A stretch of 64,000 nt of DNA from Bacteroidota bacterium. GTDB taxonomy: Bacteria; Bacteroidota; Bacteroidia; Chitinophagales; Saprospiraceae. Position 1 is the first letter of the stretch, and the number at the start of each line of letters is the position of its first letter. The stretch is taken from positions 124,001-188,000 of the forward strand of contig JASBVF010000016.1 of the NCBI GenBank assembly GCA_030147525.1, in the 5' to 3' direction. Made by a program: the position numbers and the translations under genes. Shown in pieces: positions 55,598 to 64,000 of this stretch. The notes beneath the pieces were generated by a model. The model did no database searches and was not told where the DNA came from. It saw only the letters and a list, made by a program, of their open reading frames with translations.

Positions 55598-56023
55598 TCA
55601 CCCCGGCGGATGTACCCCAAAGGGAATAACAGCTTCCCGGTAGGCAATCAATTTAGAGCGATTGAGTTGCAGCACATCGACCATTACCCTACCGACAGCA
55701 CTCAAGCCAATAATTTTAGTCAGATCTTCACTCCATGCAAAATGCTCGTTCCAATCCTGTATTCTTGGGTTAAAAAGGTTTGTCCAGTTATTGGAGACGG
55801 CATCCAGAATGTTTGATTTATCGGATTTCAACCTGTTGCAAAGGAAGCAGGCATAAGCAAGGTTGTCAAAAGCATCCGTTCCTCCCTGCGATTCGGGCGT
55901 GATGTGGTCAATGGTAAAATCGGTAGGTGAAAATTTATCCATGCTCTTGCAGTACTCGCAGCAATGCATGGCTCTTTCGGCAACCTGTAGCTTTGTCTCA
56001 GGGAGGCTGGAAAACTTAGGCAT
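55598..56023 (-). CDS. HNH endonuclease
   Basis: 141 residues from the ATG at 56023 (an upstream ATG at 56059 is less likely as it lies inside the previous gene). A zinc-type HNH fold is visible: CCEYC, FTIDHITPESQGGTDAFDNLAYACFLCNRLKSD with the His, Asn and second Cys pair. It is a small stand-alone nuclease. Its start lies eight bases inside the end of the 136-residue gene upstream, so the two are translated together. The C-terminal half (RIQDWNEHFAWSEDLTKIIGLSAVGRVMVDVLQLNR) is conserved with HNH proteins in cyanobacteria and Bacteroidota. Confidence 0.85.
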   Translation of the reverse strand: MPKFSSLPETKLQVAERAMHCCEYCKSMDKFSPTDFTIDHITPESQGGTDAFDNLAYACFLCNRLKSDKSNILDAVSNNWTNLFNPRIQDWNEHFAWSEDLTKIIGLSAVGRVMVDVLQLNRSKLIAYREAVIPFGVHPPG

Positions 56024-56426
56024 TGGAGGCAGGACTGTTGAGATTGAATTGCGCAGCAAGTTCTTCGATACCGACCTGACGAATGTTTGCCAATGCAGCG
56101 AGCGCTTTTACACGTTCCACATAATAGTCCTCATACTCCGAAGCCAGGGCGAGGGATTCCGTTTCCTCTTCGCTGGTCAACTGGCCATTTTCCATCTTCC
56201 AATCCAGAAATTGCAAGCGTTCCCATTTGTCTTCAGGAAACTTGAGGTTAATTTTCTCAATCAGGCTTGCTTCTTTGGCCGGAAGTATTTTTTGCCCCTT
56301 ACGCTTCGCCCGCAAAAGGGAAAGTTCCTGGTACAATTTCTCGAAAGCACCCAGGTCCAGTTTAGCTGCATTGGCCACAAAATCTGAAATTGTCATTGTT
56401 TTATATTTTGCTGCATTGTCTGCCAT
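56016..56426 (-). CDS. Small acidic helical protein coupled to the HNH nuclease
   Basis: 136 residues, predicted helical and charged (LGAFEKLYQELSLLRAKRKGQK, EASLIEKINLKFPEDKWERLQFLDWKMENGQLTSEEETESLALASEYEDYYVERVKALAALA), without signal peptide. I do not recognise a family. It overlaps the HNH gene by eight bases. Such a pair (small helical protein, then nuclease) could be an antidote-toxin or a regulator-nuclease unit, but that is inference from layout only. Confidence 0.65.
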   Translation of the reverse strand: MADNAAKYKTMTISDFVANAAKLDLGAFEKLYQELSLLRAKRKGQKILPAKEASLIEKINLKFPEDKWERLQFLDWKMENGQLTSEEETESLALASEYEDYYVERVKALAALANIRQVGIEELAAQFNLNSPASNA

Positions 56427-56592
56427 AGCTTACAAATATGGGTATTATTTGGCACTTTAAATGGTACAAAGTTGCGTTTTTTAAAAAGCCTTAAAATGAA
56501 TACCGCTGAAAAGCAAGTGGCAACCATGAAAACATTTCAAGGTCATAAAGTACCGTAATTTGCGTTAGTAACCCAAACCCGACTGACGGCGA

Positions 56593-60261
<3,669 letters not shown>

Positions 60262-60328
60262 GGGAAGGTTCCTGTTCTGACGGGGTTGGTACTTGAAGAA
60301 ACCTGGCTGAAGTTGAAAGCCGGGTAGT

Positions 60329-60898
60329 TTAATTTTTGAAATCCTGCATCAAATTGTTCGCCTTGATCCTGCCTTCAATAGCCCGGATACGCCATTGGGT
60401 GAATTTTTGATTGGACTCGAAACCATGCCCGTAAATAATCTCGTCGGGCCGGCGGATGACGACGAATTTTTTGGTGTGTACCCTGTCGGTTTCTTCCTCC
60501 CAAATCAGCTCTTCTGATTCCAGACGCTCGCCTTGTTCACTGATCCACACGACGCTGTCCTGAATGATGAATTTGTTTTCGTTTTCGTAGCGCTCGGCGT
60601 AGTTGGCGGTCAGTCGACTCGTTACGGTTTTCCCATCCTCGCTGAAAAACTCGACCTGCAAACCCTCCGGGAATTCCTGATAGGCCTCCCGCTGGTCGAG
60701 GTGCCTGACCAACTTGGGCGCCACGATGCGGAGTTTCAAAATAGCGGAGTCGCTGTACAGCATTTCCACGCCGATGGCTGTTTCCACCTGCGTTTCCTCT
60801 TTTGAAAAAAGTCGGTTGACTTCGCTCATGTCGTTTTCACAAGCAGACAAAAGGGCGAGCCCGAGAAGGATGTAAAAAATGTTTCTCATAAAAATCAT
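60329..60898 (-). CDS. lptC: LptC-like LPS export lipoprotein
   Basis: 189 residues (ATG at 60898 or, six-nine bases in, 60889). Lipobox LALLSAC replaces the membrane anchor of proteobacterial LptC. The beta-jellyroll pattern is VEMLYSDSAILKLRIVAPKL, GLQVEFFSEDGKTVTSRLTANYAERYENENKFIIQDSVVWISEQGERLESEELIW, DRVHTKKFVVIRRPDEIIYGHGFESNQ, as in OstA/LptC proteins. It would hand lipopolysaccharide from LptBFG to LptA across the periplasm. It overlaps the SET-protein stop by four bases. Confidence 0.8.
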   Translation of the reverse strand: MIFMRNIFYILLGLALLSACENDMSEVNRLFSKEETQVETAIGVEMLYSDSAILKLRIVAPKLVRHLDQREAYQEFPEGLQVEFFSEDGKTVTSRLTANYAERYENENKFIIQDSVVWISEQGERLESEELIWEEETDRVHTKKFVVIRRPDEIIYGHGFESNQKFTQWRIRAIEGRIKANNLMQDFKN

Positions 60899-61305
60899 GC
60901 GTCCCGTTTCTTGTTTTCATCAAACCAAACCGGCGTTTTTACGTCTGGTTCGCCGTTGTAATTCACGGTGATTTCCTCGCCAGGTTCAATGTTTTCGATA
61001 CAGTAAAAATCAATGGTATCGTGCTCGTAATCAAGTAAATAGCGAGCATTCGGTTCGTAAGAGTGATTGTAGAGTGAACCGTTGCCCAGAGCGATGGCGC
61101 ACTGTTTTTGATCGTCGCCCCAAAGAAAATAATAATCGTGCAGCCTCGTGCCATGAATCACCGGCAAATCTTCCTCCGGCAGCACGATGACCGGGCAAAT
61201 TTCAATCAAACTTCCTGCCTCCAGTGCCTCGCCGGTAAAAACGCCCCGGCCGCCAAGCGGGCTCTCGGTAATGAAAAGGGAAGGAACTCGTTGGGACATT
61301 ATCAA
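60895..61305 (-). CDS. SET-domain protein
   Basis: 136 residues (start at 61305 or the next Met at 61299). A compact SET fold: SPLGGRGVFTGEALEAGSLIEICPVIVL, then the S-adenosylmethionine/knot motif GNGSLYNHSYEPNARYLLDY and GEEITVNYNGEP. Small bacterial SET proteins methylate lysines; the target here is unknown. The gene overlaps lptC by four bases (ATGA-type), so the two are co-translated. Confidence 0.85.
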   Translation of the reverse strand: MIMSQRVPSLFITESPLGGRGVFTGEALEAGSLIEICPVIVLPEEDLPVIHGTRLHDYYFLWGDDQKQCAIALGNGSLYNHSYEPNARYLLDYEHDTIDFYCIENIEPGEEITVNYNGEPDVKTPVWFDENKKRDA

Positions 61306-61400
61306 TGAGAGAATGAGAAAATGAGAGAATGAGAGAATGAATGATGGAATAAGAGGTAAAACGCAGTGCCCGCCTATTCTCTCATTCCATCATTCCATCA
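61304..61400. repeat. Inverted repeat of GAGAGAAT words between porX and the SET gene
   Basis: Left part: 8-bp units GAGAGAAT, GAGAAAAT, GAGAGAAT, GAGAGAAT (about 61308-61338). Right part: their complements, ATTCTCTC ATTCCATC ATTCCATC ATTCTCTC (about 61376-61400). They can fold into a long hairpin with several pairings. Confidence 0.6.
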
Positions 61401-61408
61401 TTCTCTCA

Positions 61409-62965
61409 TTATTTTGACCTTAGCCTGATCACCGGGCAAATCATCTCTTCGAGGGAAATACCGCCGTGCTGGAAGGTGTTTTTGTAGTAATTGTTATAAT
61501 AATTGTAATTATTCGGATACAGGAAAAAGATGTCATCCTTCGCAAAAATAAAAGTCGAACTGACGTTCGGGCGAGGCAGTCCTGCATTTTTTGGATCCCG
61601 GAAATCAAGTACATCCTTGCGTTCGTATTGAAGGTTTCGGCCCACCTTGTAGCGAAGATTGGTCGTCGTGTCCCGGTCGCCGACGACCCTGGATGGTGTG
61701 TTTACCCGAATAGTTCCATGATCAGTAGTTACGATGAGTTGAACGTCACGTTCAGCGATGCGTTGGAGGGCAGTCCAAAGCGGGGAATTGATGAACCAGG
61801 AACGGGTGAGCGAACGGTAGGCCTTCTCGTCGCCGGCCAGTTCTTTCAACACTTCCATCTCCGTGCGGGCGTGGGAGAGCATATCGATGAAATTATACAC
61901 GATCACCGTCAGGTCGTTGTTCAGGTAGTTTAAAATATTGTCATTCAACTCCTTAGCGTTGGCGACCGTGGTGATTTTTGTGTAGTCTGACTTGATGGGT
62001 TTGCGGATTGTTTTGGTAATCTGGGCTTTCAGAAACTCATCTTCGTGCAGGTTTTTACCGCCCTCGTCCGTGTCGTTTTTCCACAAAGCCGGAAACATCC
62101 GTTCGATATCGACCGGCATCATACCGGCAAAAATGGCATTGCGGCTGTACTGCGTCGCCGTTGGCAGTATGCTGAAAAAATAATCCTCGTCTTCCACCCG
62201 GAAAAGTTCGGAAATGATCGGCTCAATAACCCGCCACTGATCGTAGCGGAGGTTGTCGAGCAGCAGCATGACGGTCGGTACTTCTTCGCTCAACTGCGGG
62301 AAAACCTTGCGACGCATAAGGTTATGGGACATTACCGGTGCTTCGGCTTTATCATTCACCCAGTTTTCATAATTTTTGACCACGTAGCGGCTGAACTCCG
62401 AGTTCGCCTCGCTTTTTTGGGTGGATAAAATATCGCCCATTGCAGTGGATTCGGAATGGTCGATTTTGATTTCCCAGTTGATGAGTTTGCGGTAAATCTC
62501 CACCCATTCTTCGTAGCGTGGTCCGCTGTTGATCTGCATGGACAACATGCGAAACTCCTGCTGGTAGTCGGAAGTGGTTTTTTCCCGAACGAGGCGTTTA
62601 TTGTCGATGATTTTTTTCAACGTCAGCAGGATCTGGTTGGGATTCACCGGTTTGATGAGGTAGTCGGAGATCTGGGAGCCGATCGCTTCCTCCATGATGT
62701 CTTCCGCCTCGTTTTTTGTGATCATCACGACGGGCAGGAGCGGATTGTTCTCTTTGATTTTTGCGAGGGTCTCCAATCCGGTGAGGCCGGGCATACTTTC
62801 ATCGAGGAAAACGACGTCGAAATCTTTTGCCGTATCGCATTCTTCCAGCGCATCGTGGCCGTTGGTGACGGTGACGACGTCGTAGCCTTTTTTCTCCAAA
62901 AACATGAGTTGGGGTTTAAGTAAGTCAATTTCGTCGTCTGCCCAGAGGATTTTTATTTTATCCAT
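61409..62965 (-). CDS. porX: PorX, response regulator with PglZ domain (T9SS regulator)
   Basis: 518 residues, the length of Porphyromonas PorX. The receiver domain has ILWADDEIDLL (Asp10, Asp11), the phospho-acceptor VVFLDESMPG (Asp55) and LIKPV (Lys105). A helical linker (about 120-200) is followed by an alkaline-phosphatase-fold PglZ domain: VMLLLDNLRYDQWRVIEP, ILPTATQYSRNAIFAGMMP (nucleophile Thr region), and IVTTDHGTIRVNTPS with His/Asp metal ligands. PorX with PorY and SigP controls T9SS genes, and its PglZ domain is a phosphodiesterase acting on (oligo)nucleotides (published for P. gingivalis). This fits the several T9SS cargo genes in the window. Confidence 0.93.
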   Translation of the reverse strand: MDKIKILWADDEIDLLKPQLMFLEKKGYDVVTVTNGHDALEECDTAKDFDVVFLDESMPGLTGLETLAKIKENNPLLPVVMITKNEAEDIMEEAIGSQISDYLIKPVNPNQILLTLKKIIDNKRLVREKTTSDYQQEFRMLSMQINSGPRYEEWVEIYRKLINWEIKIDHSESTAMGDILSTQKSEANSEFSRYVVKNYENWVNDKAEAPVMSHNLMRRKVFPQLSEEVPTVMLLLDNLRYDQWRVIEPIISELFRVEDEDYFFSILPTATQYSRNAIFAGMMPVDIERMFPALWKNDTDEGGKNLHEDEFLKAQITKTIRKPIKSDYTKITTVANAKELNDNILNYLNNDLTVIVYNFIDMLSHARTEMEVLKELAGDEKAYRSLTRSWFINSPLWTALQRIAERDVQLIVTTDHGTIRVNTPSRVVGDRDTTTNLRYKVGRNLQYERKDVLDFRDPKNAGLPRPNVSSTFIFAKDDIFFLYPNNYNYYNNYYKNTFQHGGISLEEMICPVIRLRSK

Positions 62966-63385
62966 AATAATGAGTGGTTTACGATTGGTTTATAAAAAAA
63001 TATGTAAATGTATTGTTACTTTTCTTGAAATACTGGTCTTAACGTTAACCTGTATGATTCATCAAAAACACCATTTCGAAACTCCCCTTGAAGCATCAAT
63101 TAGATTCCCATGCTTTATGAGCCAAGCCTCAAAACATCAGATGCGATTTTCTGCTAAGTTAAACCTTTGAAAGCAAAAGCCCGGCGACTGTTTGCCGGGC
63201 TTTATCTTTTTCTGAACGACCGCCCTTCCGCCTTTATTTTAACATTTTCCAAATCAAATCGATCGACCGTCCAAATCTCATTGGTCGCAAAAAACAAAGG
63301 TTTTGTAAAAATTCCGGTAACACTTCCGGAAAGATTCTGTTTTTTCGGACAAAACTTTCATTTCGAAAACAAAATTATTTCAAAC
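62966..63385. other. Intergenic region, 420 bases, with an orphan terminator
   Basis: Divergent gap between porX and the LolA-like gene. An AT-rich first half is followed by a hairpin (63176-63203) that no annotated gene uses. A 66-codon frame (62970-63170, plus) ends six bases before the hairpin but has no ribosome site or family resemblance. Confidence 0.5.
63176..63203. terminator. Orphan rho-independent terminator
   Basis: AAAGCCCGGC (63176-63185) and GCCGGGCTTT (63194-63203) form a perfect 10-bp stem, loop of eight, followed by a T-rich stretch on the plus strand. The genes on either side point away from it. Confidence 0.75.
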
Positions 63386-64000
63386 ATGAAAAAACTCTCC
63401 GGAATCCTCACCCTCGTGGCTTTTCTGTGTGCAGCCACCCTTACGCAAGCTCAAAGCGTGGATGAAATTTTGAAAAACTATTTCGAAGTCGTCGGCAGTC
63501 CTGACATCTGGAAAGCTAAAAAAACCATGAAAATCACCGGTTCTTCCGAAAACATGGGCATGACCTTTCCCGTCACTGTTTCTTCCATGCGGCCCAACCT
63601 GCAAAAAGTTGAAGTCAGCATCCAGGGCCAGCAATACGTCGAGGCTTTCGACGGCGAAACAGCCTGGACCATCAACCCGTTCATGGGCAGCACCGAGCCT
63701 TCCAAAAAGACCGATGATGAGACGAAAGAAGCCGCCAAGCAAATGTTCGAAGACGAACTCATCGACTGGAAAGCCAAAGGCCACACCCTGACCGTGGAAG
63801 GCAAAGAAGAAATCGACGGCGCCGAAACCATCAAACTCAAAATGGTCAAAAAATCGGGCGACGAGGTCATCTACTTCTTCGATGCCGAAAACTACGTGCC
63901 CATCATGATGCGCAGCTACGTGAATTTTGGCCCGATGAAAGGCAAGGCCGTGGATGTTTACGTCAGCGATTACCAGGAAGTCGGTGACGTGATGATGCCC
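63386..64000 (+). CDS. LolA-like outer-membrane lipoprotein-sorting family protein (3' end outside window)
   Basis: 205 codons are visible from ATG 63386; the frame runs off the end. Signal peptide MKKLSGILTLVAFLCAATLTQAQ. The fold reads as LolA/LolB-like: SVDEILKNYFEVVGSPDIWKAKKTMKITGSS, QKVEVSIQGQQYVEAFDGETAWTINPFMG, EEIDGAETIKLKMVKKSGDEVIYFFDAENYVPIMMRS, then DVYVSDYQEVGDVMMP. In Bacteroidota many such proteins are periplasmic and bind lipid or lipoprotein acyl chains. Whether this is true LolA cannot be told; the missing C-terminus is short. Confidence 0.75.
   Translation, partial: MKKLSGILTLVAFLCAATLTQAQSVDEILKNYFEVVGSPDIWKAKKTMKITGSSENMGMTFPVTVSSMRPNLQKVEVSIQGQQYVEAFDGETAWTINPFMGSTEPSKKTDDETKEAAKQMFEDELIDWKAKGHTLTVEGKEEIDGAETIKLKMVKKSGDEVIYFFDAENYVPIMMRSYVNFGPMKGKAVDVYVSDYQEVGDVMMP

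Noticed and set aside
62970-63170. 66-residue small protein upstream of the orphan terminator
   Set aside because: It begins five bases from the porX start on the other strand, has no ribosome site and no family resemblance; mentioned only as a possibility.

Overview
The window looks like chromosomal DNA from a Bacteroidota bacterium, most likely of the Saprospiraceae/Haliscomenobacter kind. Evidence for this is the type IX secretion (T9SS) C-terminal sorting domains, the T9SS regulator PorX, Bacteroidota-only families (DUF4199, DUF4919, DUF6029, a DUF6427-like membrane protein, Omp28), -7 promoter elements of the TAnnTTTG type, and many lipoproteins. The assignment rests on gene content only; no search was run.

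Layout. 1-3.1 kb: 3' part of a secreted protein with an HEFAH zinc-protease motif, a perfect inverted-repeat element, an AT-rich lipoprotein gene, and a DUF433 antitoxin-like gene overlapping a shrunken DUF5615 partner. 3.1-8 kb: GHMP kinase, ferredoxin-NADP reductase-like protein, Nfu, a two-lobed retropepsin-like protein, an alpha/beta hydrolase. 7.8-12.3 kb (minus): a 1342-residue protein laid out like animal soluble adenylyl cyclase (two cyclase domains, ATPase, TPRs), with a CYTH (class IV cyclase/triphosphatase) gene overlapping its stop codon. 12.5-16.2 kb: membrane protein, GH18 chitinase lipoprotein, T9SS-exported alpha/beta hydrolase.

16.3-37.9 kb: genes for the whole reductive pyrimidine catabolic route, interleaved with other genes. 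They are beta-ureidopropionase-like amidohydrolase, PreT and PreA (dihydropyrimidine dehydrogenase), dihydropyrimidinase, NCS1 nucleobase permease, class III aminotransferase and (methyl)malonate-semialdehyde dehydrogenase. Together they would take uracil/thymine to (propionyl-)acetyl-CoA, CO2 and ammonia. Between preT and preA sits a four-helix-bundle (23S intervening-sequence-type) gene enclosed by perfect 47-bp inverted repeats. A T9SS surface protein between the aminotransferase and mmsA is split by one in-frame amber codon.

38-49 kb: tRNA-Val with a tRNA remnant, an AsmA-like protein, low-molecular-weight phosphatase, lipid kinase, an Omp28/DUF6029 pair, TlpA-like thioredoxin, a sodium/solute symporter and a glycosyltransferase of the tRNA-queuosine mannosyltransferase type. 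49.1-50.85 kb: a 14-unit 21-bp tandem array next to an IS256-family insertion sequence. 51-56.4 kb: ThiL, pirin, Uma2 nuclease, PD40 lipoprotein, AraC regulator, HNH nuclease with an unknown partner. 56.6-64 kb: a very large outer-membrane protein, LptC, SET protein, PorX, and the 5' part of a LolA-like protein.

A cross-cutting feature is an abundance of repeat-built hairpins at gene ends and of short arrays with a 7-bp period. Several of these lie in frame inside genes (GHMP kinase, the 1222-residue protein). One palindromic element occurs both between genes (17.2 kb) and inside a coding region (58.3 kb).
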